Program-made: the position numbers and the translations under genes
Notes under the pieces: generated by a model
The model's input: the letters and a program-made list of their open reading frames with translations, nothing else
Told to the model about the DNA's origin: nothing
Database searches by the model: none
NCBI GenBank assembly: GCA_036844705.1
Contig: DAIUFH010000006.1
Location: 1 to 52,495 of the forward strand
Direction: 5' to 3'
Length of the DNA stretch: 52,495 nt
Origin: DAIUFH01 sp036844705
Lineage (GTDB): Bacteria > Bacillota > Clostridia > Tissierellales > Tissierellaceae
Part shown: in pieces, positions 7,213 to 16,488 of the stretch
Layout: each line of letters opens with the position of its first letter
How positions within the stretch are numbered: position 1 is the stretch's first letter

Positions 7213-8247
7213 ATGGCTTTAACATATAAGGAATCGGGCGTTGACAAAGAAGCTGGATACAAAGAGGTACAGCTTATAAAGAATTTAGTTAAAAAAACTC
7301 ATATACCTGGTGTATTATCTGATTTAGGTGGTTTCTCAGGGCTATTTCAATTAGATACTAATGAATATAAGGAGCCCGTTTTAGTATCAGGAACTGATGG
7401 TGTCGGTACCAAACTAAAGCTTGCATTTATGATGGACAAGCATGATACAATAGGCGAAGATTGTGTGGCTATGTGCGTTAATGATATCTTGTGCCAAGGA
7501 GCAAAGCCATTGTTTTTCCTAGATTATATTGCTACAGGGAAATTGATTCCTGAAAAAATGGCTGCAATAGTGGAGGGAGTTTCCAATGGATGTATCAAGG
7601 CTGGGACGGCCTTGATCGGAGGAGAGACTGCAGAGATGCCAGGCTTTTATAATGAAAATGAATATGATATGGCTGGGTTTTGTGTAGGAGTAGTGGATAA
7701 GAGAAAAATTATAAATGGTTCTGAAATCCAGGAAGGTGATTTAATCATAGGACTGCCATCAACCGGAATCCATAGTAATGGTTATTCATTAGTAAGGAAA
7801 ATAGTATTCGAAAAGCAAAACTTAAATGTAGATTCTTATATAGATGAATTAGGCTCAACTATTGGAGAAGAACTATTAAAACCAACTAGAATATATGTGG
7901 ATCCGGTTTACGATTTGATTCAACGATTCAATATTAAAGGATTGAGTCATATAACAGGTGGAGGGTTTTATGAAAACATCCCTAGAATGCTGCCTAAGGG
8001 TCTTTCAGCCAATATAGATTGCAGCAATATAGATACTCCTAAAATATTCAAGTTGCTTCAGGATTGGGGAAATATCAGTATTGATGAAATGTATTCAACC
8101 TTTAATATGGGAGTAGGAATGATATTGGTCATTGCAAAGAAGGAACTAGAAGATATTGAAAAATATTTAGTGGATAAGGATGAAAAATTCTATCTATTAG
8201 GAGAGATAAAAAAAGGCGATGAAGGTGTTGTCCTATGTCACAAGTAA
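7213..8247 (+). CDS. purM: Phosphoribosylformylglycinamidine cyclo-ligase (AIR synthetase)
   Basis: Closes FGAM to AIR with ATP, the step after PurL. The 344 residues begin MALTYKESGVDKEAGY, the usual PurM N-terminus, and contain VSGTDGVGTKLKLA, CVNDILCQGAKPLFFLDY, GGETAEMPG and THITGGGF-type (SHITGGGF) motifs. The start is ATG 7213 behind AAGGAGG; an upstream in-frame ATG at 7174 lies inside the repeat tract and has no binding site. It is separated from purF by 384 bases of repeats but overlaps purN by 13 bases, so purM-purN translation is coupled. Confidence 0.96.
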   Translation: MALTYKESGVDKEAGYKEVQLIKNLVKKTHIPGVLSDLGGFSGLFQLDTNEYKEPVLVSGTDGVGTKLKLAFMMDKHDTIGEDCVAMCVNDILCQGAKPLFFLDYIATGKLIPEKMAAIVEGVSNGCIKAGTALIGGETAEMPGFYNENEYDMAGFCVGVVDKRKIINGSEIQEGDLIIGLPSTGIHSNGYSLVRKIVFEKQNLNVDSYIDELGSTIGEELLKPTRIYVDPVYDLIQRFNIKGLSHITGGGFYENIPRMLPKGLSANIDCSNIDTPKIFKLLQDWGNISIDEMYSTFNMGVGMILVIAKKELEDIEKYLVDKDEKFYLLGEIKKGDEGVVLCHK

Positions 8248-8864
8248 ATATAGGTGTTTTGATTTCCGGTGGTGGAACAAATCTTCAGGCCATAATTGAC
8301 AATATCAATTCAGGCAATATAAGTGGCAAAATTAAATTGATTATTTCCAATAACAAAAATGCCTATGGTCTTGAGAGAGGTAAAATTGCAGGAATTGAAT
8401 CAATATATATTAATGCCAAGGATTTTGACAATGAAGAATTATTTAATAATAGATTAATAGAGGAATTTCAGAAAAAAGATGTTGATTTAATCGTATTAGC
8501 AGGCTATTTAAAGATACTTTCCAAAGATTTTATTCATACCTTTTCTAATAGAATAATAAATATACATCCCTCACTGATTCCAAGTTTTTGTGGTAAAGGC
8601 TTTTATGGAAAGAGAATACATGAAGAGGTAATAAATCATGGTGTAAAGATTACAGGTGCTACGGTGCATTTTGTTGACGAGGGAACTGACACGGGTCCAA
8701 TAATCTTACAGGAAGCTTTGAAAGTGAATGAAGATGATACACCAGATAGCTTGCAGAAGAAGGTATTGGAGATTGAGCATGAGATATTAGTTAAAGCTAT
8801 TAAATTATATTGTGAGGGAAGAATTAGTATAGATAATCGGTTGATAAGAATAAATTGGGAGTGA
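8235..8864 (+). CDS. purN: Phosphoribosylglycinamide formyltransferase, 10-formyl-THF dependent
   Basis: Transfers formyl from 10-formyltetrahydrofolate to GAR. The 209 residues are slightly longer than the usual ~190-210. The N-terminal loop VLISGGGTNLQAI binds substrate phosphate. The catalytic Asn-His pair is in INIHPSLIPSF and the catalytic Asp in DEGTDTGPII. FCGKGFYG is the usual folate-loop region. It starts inside the last codons of purM and is followed five bases later by purH. Nothing unusual was seen. Confidence 0.96.
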   Translation: MSQVNIGVLISGGGTNLQAIIDNINSGNISGKIKLIISNNKNAYGLERGKIAGIESIYINAKDFDNEELFNNRLIEEFQKKDVDLIVLAGYLKILSKDFIHTFSNRIINIHPSLIPSFCGKGFYGKRIHEEVINHGVKITGATVHFVDEGTDTGPIILQEALKVNEDDTPDSLQKKVLEIEHEILVKAIKLYCEGRISIDNRLIRINWE

Positions 8865-8868
8865 TTGA

Positions 8869-10401
8869 ATGAGAAGGGCATTAATTAGTGTTTATGATAA
8901 GAAGGAAATAGTAGAATTTTCAAAGGCATTAGTAGACTTAGGTTGGGAAATTGTCTCTACCGGAGGTACCTCAAAGGCATTAGTTAACGCTGGAATAGAT
9001 GTTATTGAGGTAGAGGAGATTACTAATTTTCCTGAAATACTAGATGGAAGGGTTAAAACCCTAAATCCGTATATTCATGGTGGTTTACTATATAGAAGAG
9101 ATTTAGAAGAGCATGTTAAAACAATAGAGAAATTAAATATTTGCTCAATTGATATGGTAGTAAACAATCTTTATCCTTTTGAAGAGACCATAAAAAATTT
9201 GAACTCGACTCATGAGGATATTATAGAAAATATAGATATCGGCGGACCATCGATGATTAGGGCGGCGGCTAAGAATTATAAATTTGTAACTGTAATAGTG
9301 GATCCAGCAGACTATGATAAGGTACTTGATGAATTGAAAATTAAAAGTGATGTTTGCTTAAAGACTAAGGAATATTTGGCAGCAAAGGTATTTAATTATA
9401 CTGCATTTTATGATGCTTTAATAGCTGACTATTTTAATGGATTAACTGGTACAAAATTTCCTGAGATGATTTCAATTCCATATAAACAATCACAGAAACT
9501 TAGATATGGTGAAAATCCACATCAACAAGCATGCTTTTATAAAGAAGTTAGAGAAGTATCTGGATCTATTTCCTCAGGTAAACAACTTCATGGAAAAGAA
9601 TTATCTTTTAACAATATCAATGATGCCAATGGTGCTTTAGAGATTCTAAAGGAATTTGATGAACCTACAGTTGTTGCTGTAAAACATACAAATCCATGTG
9701 GTATAGGTAGTGGAACTGATCTAGTAGAAGCATATAAAAATGCTTACGAATGTGACAAGGAATCAATCTTTGGCGGAATCATAGCTGCAAATAGGGAGAT
9801 TAACATACAAGTGGCACACATGATAAATGAGATATTCATTGAGGTAGTACTGGCTCCTTCCTTTACAGAAGAAGCTATATCCATATTAACCTTAAAGAAA
9901 AATATAAGGCTTATTCAAATAGATGATATTACAAAGAATGATTATAATGTTATGGATTCTAAAAAGGTACTTGGAGGACTTTTGATTCAGGATAGAAATA
10001 ATAAACTTCTTTTAGATGATGTAAAAATAGTTACAAAAAGAAAACCAAGTGAAAAAGAGATGGAAGACTTGTTATTTGCATGGAAATCTGCAAAGCATAT
10101 CAAATCCAATGGAATAGTAATAGCTAAAAACAAAGCTACTATTGGAATAGGCTTAGGTGAAGTAAATAGATATTGGGCTGCAGAAAATGCCATTGAAAGA
10201 AGTAAGGACAAGGCTATAGACAGTGTAGCAGCTTCAGATGGATTTTTTCCATTTAAGGATTCAGTGGAGGCACTTGCAAAAGCAGGTGTAAGGGCCATCA
10301 TTCAACCCGGAGGCTCCATAAAGGATAAAGAGGTCATAGAAGAGGCTGATAAGCATGATATAGCTATGGTATTTACAGGAATAAGGCATTTCAAACACTA
10401 A
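8869..10401 (+). CDS. purH: Bifunctional AICAR formyltransferase / IMP cyclohydrolase
   Basis: Carries out the last two steps to IMP. The 510 residues contain an N-terminal MGS-like cyclohydrolase domain (STGGTSKAL, DGRVKTLNPYIHGGLL, NLYPFEET, NIDIGGPSMIRAAAKN) and a C-terminal transformylase with LRYGENPHQ, VAVKHTNPCGIG and the end QPGGSIKDKE...GIRHFKH. The loop usually read as GAGQMNR is GLGEVNR, and ASDAFFPF is ASDGFFPF; the Asn, Arg and Lys-His residues are kept, so activity is expected. It starts five bases after purN. Behind its stop lies an inverted repeat array rather than a terminator. Confidence 0.95.
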   Translation: MRRALISVYDKKEIVEFSKALVDLGWEIVSTGGTSKALVNAGIDVIEVEEITNFPEILDGRVKTLNPYIHGGLLYRRDLEEHVKTIEKLNICSIDMVVNNLYPFEETIKNLNSTHEDIIENIDIGGPSMIRAAAKNYKFVTVIVDPADYDKVLDELKIKSDVCLKTKEYLAAKVFNYTAFYDALIADYFNGLTGTKFPEMISIPYKQSQKLRYGENPHQQACFYKEVREVSGSISSGKQLHGKELSFNNINDANGALEILKEFDEPTVVAVKHTNPCGIGSGTDLVEAYKNAYECDKESIFGGIIAANREINIQVAHMINEIFIEVVLAPSFTEEAISILTLKKNIRLIQIDDITKNDYNVMDSKKVLGGLLIQDRNNKLLLDDVKIVTKRKPSEKEMEDLLFAWKSAKHIKSNGIVIAKNKATIGIGLGEVNRYWAAENAIERSKDKAIDSVAASDGFFPFKDSVEALAKAGVRAIIQPGGSIKDKEVIEEADKHDIAMVFTGIRHFKH

Positions 10402-10403
10402 CT

Positions 10404-10434
10404 ATTCACAATTCACAGTTCACAATTCACAATT
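10404..10434 (-). repeat. Inverted copy of the GAATTGTGA array, downstream of purH
   Basis: The reverse complement reads as tandem GAATTGTG and GAACTGTG units, matching 7162-7194 on the opposite strand. The two arrays bracket purM-purN-purH. Confidence 0.75.
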
Positions 10435-10483
10435 TGTCAATATGAGTGTAGCCGAGGGGACATTACGTCTTTAAATGAATCAA

Positions 10484-10614
10484 ACCTGAGATTCTTCACT
10501 CGTTCAGAATGACTATTGCTATGTCATCCTGAGACGGACAGAATAATCATTGTTATCGAAGGATCTCGGGTTTGTCATTCAGACTGGAGTGAAACGTAGA
10601 AGAATCTCTAGTTT
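10484..10614 (+). repeat. Dispersed intergenic repeat cluster, purH-purD gap
   Basis: Three related blocks lie here: CTGAGATTCTTC with GTTCAGAATGAC (10487-10512), GTCATCCTGAGACGGAC to GAAGGATCTCGGG (10522-10570), and GTCATTCAGACTGGAGTG to GAAGAATCTC (10574-10609). The middle block is the inverted partner of 6886-6932. No coding potential was seen. Confidence 0.65.
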
Positions 10615-10631
10615 AAATAAAGGAGGTAAAT

Positions 10632-11891
10632 ATGAAAGTATTAGTTATAGGCAGTGGAGGCAGAGAACATGCTTTGTGCTGGAAAATTGCCCAATCTAAA
10701 TTAGTAAGTAAGATATACTGTGCACCAGGCAATGGGGGTACTGGTGAAATTGCAGAAAATGTTAATATTAAAGCTAATGAGATAGACAAGCTATTGGATT
10801 TTGCCTTGAATAACAAAATTGACCTGACCATTGTAGGACCTGAAGATCCGCTAGTGCTTGGAATAGTTGATAAGTTTGAAGAAAATGGACTAAAGATCTT
10901 CGGACCTAATAAAAAATGTTCTAAGCTAGAAGGAAGTAAGGATTTCGCCAAAGGCTTTATGGAGAAATATGATATATCTACAGCTAAGTATAGAACATTT
11001 ACTGAATATGAAGAAGCGATAAATGGATTAAATGAATTTGAGTTTCCTCTTGTGATAAAGGCTGATGGACTATGTCTTGGTAAAGGCGTTGTAATTTGCA
11101 ATACCAAAGAGGAGGCAAAAAAGACTTTAAAGGAAATATTAAAGGATAAAATCTTTGGGAATGAAGGAAATAAGGTGGTCATAGAGGAATTCTTAGATGG
11201 TATAGAAGCATCCTTATTGTGCTTTGTAACTAATGGTGAGATAATTCCCCTAGAAAGTGCCAAGGATTATAAGAAAATTTATGACGGAGATTTAGGATTA
11301 AATACAGGAGGAGTAGGATGCTATTCACCTAGTCCATTGTTTACTGAACATTTAAAAGAAAATATAAAAAGTGATGTACTTAAAAAAATATCCTATGGCT
11401 TAGAAAAAGAGAATTTAGATTTTAAAGGCATATTGTTTATAGGATTTATGATAACTAATGGTGAACCTAAGGTGCTAGAATTCAATGTAAGATTTGGAGA
11501 CCCTGAAACCGAGGTTATAATACCAAGACTAAAATCTGATATTGTGGATTTGTTTTTAAAGGTTATTGGCGGAACTCTTGAGGAAAAAGATTTATATTGG
11601 GATGAGAAGTCATGTCTAACGGTGGTATTAACATCAAAGGGCTATCCAGTAGCTTACGAAAAGGGATATGAAATAAGTGGACTGAATAATCTAGGAGAAT
11701 CAATAATAGTATTCCACAATGGTACAAAATACAATGACGATAAGCTAATAACAAACGGAGGCAGAGTACTATCCATAACAAGCTTAGGTGAAAACCTGGC
11801 AAGTGCGAGAGAAAATATATATAAAAACATAAATAAGGTTAAATTTGACGGAATCTGTTATAGAAATGATATTGGAGCAATGCGTCAATAA
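10632..11891 (+). CDS. purD: Phosphoribosylamine-glycine ligase (GAR synthetase)
   Basis: Joins phosphoribosylamine and glycine with ATP, directly after PurF. The 419-residue ATP-grasp enzyme opens with MKVLVIGSGGREHALCWK and has VGPEDPL, FGPNKKCSKLEGSK, VIKADGLCLGKGV and the metal-binding EFNVRFGDPETEV. AAAGGAGGTAA sits ahead of the ATG. It is the last gene of the purine cluster and is separated from purH by a repeat-filled gap of 230 bases. No terminator is evident after it. purA, purB and purK are not in the window. Confidence 0.96.
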   Translation: MKVLVIGSGGREHALCWKIAQSKLVSKIYCAPGNGGTGEIAENVNIKANEIDKLLDFALNNKIDLTIVGPEDPLVLGIVDKFEENGLKIFGPNKKCSKLEGSKDFAKGFMEKYDISTAKYRTFTEYEEAINGLNEFEFPLVIKADGLCLGKGVVICNTKEEAKKTLKEILKDKIFGNEGNKVVIEEFLDGIEASLLCFVTNGEIIPLESAKDYKKIYDGDLGLNTGGVGCYSPSPLFTEHLKENIKSDVLKKISYGLEKENLDFKGILFIGFMITNGEPKVLEFNVRFGDPETEVIIPRLKSDIVDLFLKVIGGTLEEKDLYWDEKSCLTVVLTSKGYPVAYEKGYEISGLNNLGESIIVFHNGTKYNDDKLITNGGRVLSITSLGENLASARENIYKNINKVKFDGICYRNDIGAMRQ

Positions 11892-11973
11892 CTTAATAAA
11901 AGTCGTACAACAGTGAACAAAATCTCCCGAAATTACATATCTAACCAAATGGGGTGGGCAGTGTAGCATCTTA

Positions 11974-12360
11974 TTAATCTAAAGCTGATTGATTATCGGA
12001 AATCTCAGCTTTTTTTTCTTGTATATCTCTAATTTTATAAAGTTCTATTAATTTTATTAATTCTTCCTGACTTTTAGGAGAGAGTTTTTTTATATCTTCA
12101 AATATTTTGTCAGATATATATTTTTCTTCAGGTTCTTTTATGTGGACTTTAGAAAAATCTCTAATATCTGTTCTTCCAAGAAGGTAATCTACGGAAACAT
12201 TAAAAAAAGTTGCAATATTTTGCAAAGTGAGATAATCAGGTTGTCTTCTGTTGGATTCATAAAGACTTATGGTTTGTTGAGATAAATTTAATTTCTTAGC
12301 TAAATCTTTCTGCAATAAATTTTTTTCATTTCTGAGAACTTTAATTCTCTCTCCTATCAT
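11974..12360 (-). CDS. Xre-family transcriptional regulator
   Basis: A 128-residue DNA-binding protein. The N-terminal helix-turn-helix (about residues 1-60) reads IGERIKVLRNEKNLLQKDLA then LSQQTISLYESNRRQPDYLT and ends with the typical NVSVDYLLGR. The C-terminal half is charged and helical with no recognised domain. ATG 12360 sits about seven bases from AGAAGG; an in-frame GTG at 12369 overlaps that site and is less likely. It is convergent with purD and divergent from the YfcC operon, which makes that operon's promoter its probable target. Direct repeats at 12423 and 12463 are candidate operators. Confidence 0.85.
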   Translation of the reverse strand: MIGERIKVLRNEKNLLQKDLAKKLNLSQQTISLYESNRRQPDYLTLQNIATFFNVSVDYLLGRTDIRDFSKVHIKEPEEKYISDKIFEDIKKLSPKSQEELIKLIELYKIRDIQEKKAEISDNQSALD

Positions 12361-12422
12361 AAAAATCACCTTCTTCTAGATTAACTATATTATACAATCT
12401 CCAGAAGTATAAAAAAGATTAC

Positions 12423-12484
12423 ACAACAAAAAGCAGTTTATTTTCATCTAAATCATTGACATACAACAAAATGCAATATATAAT
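12423..12484 (+). promoter_or_regulatory. Promoter of the yfcC-iadA operon with repeated operator-like boxes
   Basis: TTGACA (12456-12461) and TATAAT (12479-12484) are consensus hexamers with a 17-base spacer. A 13-base box ACAACAAAAWGCA occurs twice in direct orientation, at 12423-12435 upstream of the -35 and at 12463-12475 inside the spacer, exactly 40 bases apart (about four helical turns). The second copy would block RNA polymerase if bound. The divergent Xre regulator is the natural candidate; binding is inferred. Confidence 0.75.
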
Positions 12485-12629
12485 AATATAAGAAGAATCA
12501 ATAATATGGTAATTCAAGCATTATAAATCATGACCATAAATTAGTAGATATGAGGTGATAAAGATTGAACACATAAAAAAGAAAAAGGTTTAGATTAATT
12601 ACAATTTACAAAGAATGAGGTGACAAAAA

Positions 12630-14024
12630 ATGAGTGAACTAATCAAAAAGAAGAAATTGGGAATTCCTGATACCTACGTATTAGTCACGATTTTTATTTT
12701 TATTGCTGCAATTATGACATATGTAGTACCGGCTGGTGAATATAGTATGGTGGAAAATCCACAAACAGGTCTTTTGGTTGCTGATCCCACCAGCTACCAT
12801 CAGATTGAACAAAGTCCTGTGTCACTTGGGAACGTTCTCTTAGCTATTCCAATAGGCATGAACAAAAGTGCAGGAGTTATTAATATGCTTTTCCTAGTCA
12901 GTGGATTTCTACAAATCGTCAATGATACTGGTGCGATTGATAGATTGGTTAAATCTATTATTCAGAAACTAAAGGATAAATCACTATTAGTAATACCGAT
13001 TGTTATTATGATGATGTCGGTTTTAGGTTCTATAGGAGCTGTTGTTAATGGGGTAGTTGCATTTGTCCCATTAGGCTTATTAATTTCAACAAAACTTGGG
13101 ATGGATGGTTTGGTAGCTGTTTCAATAATTTTTGTAGCGACATATACTGGTTTTGGGGTTTCTCCAATTTATCCAACGACTGTTCAACTTGCACAGAAAA
13201 TTGCTGATGTACCAGTTTTATCCGGATTTGGATTCCGTGTAGTTATGACAATAGTTACGACTTTAATTTTAATAATATATACAAGCAACTATGCCTTGCG
13301 AGTAAAGAAAGATCCTTTCAAAAGTATAATTGGATACCAAGAAAATATCTCCAATAATGATGAAGATGATCATACTGATAATTTATCATTAAAAGATATT
13401 ATTATCATTATAGTTTTATTTGGTGGATTTGGCATTTATGCATATGGAACGATCAAATACAGTTGGGGTACTGAGTATATGAGTGGTATTATGTTTGCAA
13501 TAGCAGCTGTAGCTGCAATTATTGCAAGAATTAGCCCTGATAAAATGGTTAAATCTTTCATTACAGGATGTAAAGGGGTAGTTTATGCTTGCTTGATTAC
13601 AGGGTTTGCTTCAGGTATTTCCTATATTTTGAATGAAGGAAAGATAATTCATACAATTGTATATACTCTATCAAAGCCTCTTAACTCTGTAGGTAATGTT
13701 GTCTCAAGTTATTTAATGCTTGCAATCAACATGTTACTTAATTTTCTAATTCCTTCTGGCTCAGGGCAAGCTGCAGTAGTTATGCCATTGATGGCACCAC
13801 TTTCAGATATTGTTGGTATGGAACGTCAAGTTGCAGTATGCGCATATCAATGGGGAGATTTTTTAACAAATTTATTCAACCCAACATCTGGCACAACAAT
13901 GGCAGTTCTGGGACTTGCTGGAGTTCCATTTGATAAATGGCTAAAGTTTGTGCTACCACTTATCGGAATCTTCTTAGCTGTAGTACTTATTGCACTTTTT
14001 ATCGTTGTAAAGATAGGTATGTAA
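12630..14024 (+). CDS. YfcC-family carrier (C4-dicarboxylate/basic amino acid antiporter type)
   Basis: Integral membrane protein of 464 residues with roughly 12 hydrophobic segments, of the YfcC/DcuC-like ion transporter superfamily. Family features are the N-terminal IPDTYVLVTIFIFIAAIMTY VVPAGEY region, GSIGAVVNGVVAFVPLG near 145, and the C-terminal LIPSGSGQAAVVMPLMAPLS motif. Members are annotated as C4-dicarboxylate or basic amino acid antiporters, but few are proven. It is the first gene of an operon with a gate-domain membrane protein, an amidohydrolase and isoaspartyl dipeptidase, so the substrate may be an aspartate-containing peptide or acyl amino acid (inferred). GAGGTGA precedes the ATG. 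Confidence 0.85.
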   Translation: MSELIKKKKLGIPDTYVLVTIFIFIAAIMTYVVPAGEYSMVENPQTGLLVADPTSYHQIEQSPVSLGNVLLAIPIGMNKSAGVINMLFLVSGFLQIVNDTGAIDRLVKSIIQKLKDKSLLVIPIVIMMMSVLGSIGAVVNGVVAFVPLGLLISTKLGMDGLVAVSIIFVATYTGFGVSPIYPTTVQLAQKIADVPVLSGFGFRVVMTIVTTLILIIYTSNYALRVKKDPFKSIIGYQENISNNDEDDHTDNLSLKDIIIIIVLFGGFGIYAYGTIKYSWGTEYMSGIMFAIAAVAAIIARISPDKMVKSFITGCKGVVYACLITGFASGISYILNEGKIIHTIVYTLSKPLNSVGNVVSSYLMLAINMLLNFLIPSGSGQAAVVMPLMAPLSDIVGMERQVAVCAYQWGDFLTNLFNPTSGTTMAVLGLAGVPFDKWLKFVLPLIGIFLAVVLIALFIVVKIGM

Positions 14025-14074
14025 TTTAATTAAATTATTTTTATCAATTATTAACGAAAGGTTGTGTTGTATAA

Positions 14075-15280
14075 ATGGAAAAAGCAAAGCAAAGAATTGA
14101 ACACGAACAAGAAAAACTTGGAGCGGGTGCATATATTTCTTTATTTCTTATAGTATTATTCTTTTCAGGATTCATGAAATCCTTTGATAATTGGCTGTCA
14201 TTCTTTGATTACACTACACTTTCCGGTAAGTTTGGTGTAATAGGGGAAGTGTCAAGCTTTCAAGGTTCTGGTGGAGATGGAGCAAAACAAGGATTTCTTT
14301 TTGCATTCAGTCTTATACCTGGAATAATGCTAGCAATAGGTTCTGTAGCAGTTGCTGAACATTTTGGAGCAATAAAAGCTTCTCAAAAATTGTTAACGCC
14401 ACTTTTGGAACCATTGCTTGGTATACCGGGAAGTGCAGGTCTTGCTATGATAACTTCTCTCCAGAGTACTGATGCAAGTGCTGCAATGGCTAAGGTTTTA
14501 AAAGATAATGGAAGTCTTGATGAAAATCAGGCTACTGTTTTTGCTTCTTGGATGTATTCTTCAGATGCAATTATTACAAATTTTATTGGAACAGGTGCAG
14601 CACTATGGGCACTAACCAACGCAGATGGAAGTCCTGCGATTAAAATTTCAATTATGATTCCTTTTGTACTACAGTTGATTTTAAAGTTTTTTGGTGCAAA
14701 CATTGTTCGTTTTTATCTTAAAGGAAAGAATAAGACAGATGGCAATATTAGGAAAAATTTTATAAAAACTGAAGCTAAAAAATCTGAAACATCTAAAATA
14801 TCAAAGAATGATAATGCTGCTATTCAACAAAAAAAAGAAAAAGCGAATCCTGTAACCATATTTGTTGATGCGGCTTATAAAGGAGTGGGTATAGGTTTTA
14901 AAAGTATCATCCCTAATGTAGTCATGGCTTTTGTTCTGATTAAGGCTCTTAATGTTACTGGCTTAATGGATGTTATTGGTAATGTTCTTTCTCCTTTAAT
15001 GGGTATATTTGGATTACCGGGACAAGCAGGAGCAGTATTACTTGCAAGCCTTTTATCTATGGGTGGAGGTGTTGGCGTATCCGGTGGATTATTTGCAGAA
15101 GGAATACTAACTGGAGCACATATTGTAATTCTTAGTCCTGCAATATTTTTAATGGGTTCATTATTACAGTATGCCGGTCGTTGTCTGGCAGTAATAGGAG
15201 TTAAACACCAACCATTTTTATTTGCCATATCTATTTTGAATGGACTGATAGCAATGCTTATAATGAATATATTTGTCTAG
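14075..15280 (+). CDS. Nucleoside-recognition (Gate) domain membrane protein, YjiH-like
   Basis: A 401-residue membrane protein with two Gate-type halves (about 70-200 and 265-395) joined by a charged, Lys-rich linker (about 222-260). Motifs include PLLEPLLGIPGSAGLAMITS and, in the second half, LSPLMGIFGLPGQAGAVLLA, so the two halves look like an internal duplication. In enterobacteria yjiG and yjiH lie beside iadA; here one protein of this family sits two genes ahead of iadA, a conserved association. The family's role is unproven; transport of a peptide-derived compound is plausible from context. The start lies behind GAAAGGTTG. Confidence 0.8.
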   Translation: MEKAKQRIEHEQEKLGAGAYISLFLIVLFFSGFMKSFDNWLSFFDYTTLSGKFGVIGEVSSFQGSGGDGAKQGFLFAFSLIPGIMLAIGSVAVAEHFGAIKASQKLLTPLLEPLLGIPGSAGLAMITSLQSTDASAAMAKVLKDNGSLDENQATVFASWMYSSDAIITNFIGTGAALWALTNADGSPAIKISIMIPFVLQLILKFFGANIVRFYLKGKNKTDGNIRKNFIKTEAKKSETSKISKNDNAAIQQKKEKANPVTIFVDAAYKGVGIGFKSIIPNVVMAFVLIKALNVTGLMDVIGNVLSPLMGIFGLPGQAGAVLLASLLSMGGGVGVSGGLFAEGILTGAHIVILSPAIFLMGSLLQYAGRCLAVIGVKHQPFLFAISILNGLIAMLIMNIFV

Positions 15281-15298
15281 AAAGGAATGAGGTAAAAT

Positions 15299-16423
15299 AT
15301 GTATAACTTAAAGAATCAAGTTGAAGAGTATCAAATTTTAATTGACAGCACTTTTGAAGATTTGCATTCTATGCCTGAAAAAGGACTACAGGAGTATAAA
15401 ACATCTCAGTATTTAAAAAATAAAATGAGGGAGGCTGTTTGCTTCGACGAAATTATTGAGGTTGGAGATACAGGTATTATCGGTGTTATAAGAGGCAGTG
15501 AACCGGGTCCTGTTGTTGCCATTCGTACAGATTTTGATGCACTGGAATTTGAAGTAGATGGAGAAAAAGTATTTAAACATGCCTGTGCACATGATGCTCA
15601 TGCAACTATGGGATTAGTTGCATCTATTATAGCAGGTAATGCAGGATTGAAAAAAGGGACATTGAAACTTGTTTTACAACCTGCCGAAGAACTATTCGCT
15701 GGCGCAATATTAATGTTAGAAAGCGGTTATCTTAAAGATGTCGATGAAATGTATGGTGCTCACTTAAGACCAGTTCAGGAAGCTAAATTCGGTGAAGCTA
15801 CAGCGGGGCTTTGGCATGCTGCATCACGTGTAGTTAAAGTAAAAATTGAAGGTAAAGAGAGCCATGGTGCTCGTCCGCACTTAGGTGTCAATAGTATTGA
15901 CAGTGGTGTATGTATTGTAAATGCTGTTAATAGTATTCACTTGAATCCCGCTGTAAACTGGTCAGTTAAATGTACCAAATTCCAAGCAGGAGGACTCGCT
16001 ACTAATATTGTTCCGGCTAGTTGTGATTTGACTTTTGATTTAAGAGCTGAGTTTAATGATGATATGGATGAACTTCTTAAGAAAGTAGAGACCGCCGTAG
16101 TGAATGGTGGTGCTTCTGTTGGAGCAAAGGCAACTTTCATAGATTGTGGTGGTTCACCTGCTGCAACGTATGATAGTAAACTTCTTAGTGTTACTCATGA
16201 TGCAATCACAGATGTGCTTGGTTCTTGTTTACCTGATATTCACACTTCCGGAAGTGAAGATTTCCATTACTTTGCAACAGAAGGCGGACTACGAACTGCA
16301 TATTTTGGTATTGGTGCAGATTTAAAACCGGGTCTTCATAGTGTAGATATGGATTTTGATAAACGTGTTCTTACTCTAGGCGTTAAAATCTGGCTAAATA
16401 TTATTGAAAATCGTTTAATGTAG
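15299..16423 (+). CDS. M20-family amidohydrolase/peptidase
   Basis: A 374-residue zinc amidohydrolase of the M20D (aminoacylase/IAA-amino acid hydrolase) type. The metal site is in HACAHDAHATMG (about 95-106), followed by LQPAEELFAGA with the catalytic Glu pair and a C-terminal HTSGSEDFHYF. The dimerisation 'lid' domain is centred on ESHGARPHLGVNSID. Such enzymes release an acyl group or cleave small peptides in the cytosol. It starts 19 bases after the Gate-domain gene and ends beside iadA, so it probably processes the same imported compound. The exact substrate cannot be read from sequence. Confidence 0.88.
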   Translation: MYNLKNQVEEYQILIDSTFEDLHSMPEKGLQEYKTSQYLKNKMREAVCFDEIIEVGDTGIIGVIRGSEPGPVVAIRTDFDALEFEVDGEKVFKHACAHDAHATMGLVASIIAGNAGLKKGTLKLVLQPAEELFAGAILMLESGYLKDVDEMYGAHLRPVQEAKFGEATAGLWHAASRVVKVKIEGKESHGARPHLGVNSIDSGVCIVNAVNSIHLNPAVNWSVKCTKFQAGGLATNIVPASCDLTFDLRAEFNDDMDELLKKVETAVVNGGASVGAKATFIDCGGSPAATYDSKLLSVTHDAITDVLGSCLPDIHTSGSEDFHYFATEGGLRTAYFGIGADLKPGLHSVDMDFDKRVLTLGVKIWLNIIENRLM

Positions 16424-16488
16424 TGCATAGAGAGAACAATATTTTAACTTTATTATGTATAAATATTTCGATTGGGAAGGAGAAAATT

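Noticed and set aside
16423..16488. Longer N-terminus for IadA from ATG 16423
   Set aside because: The extra residues are unlike the family and a strong AAGGAGAAAATT site precedes ATG 16489.
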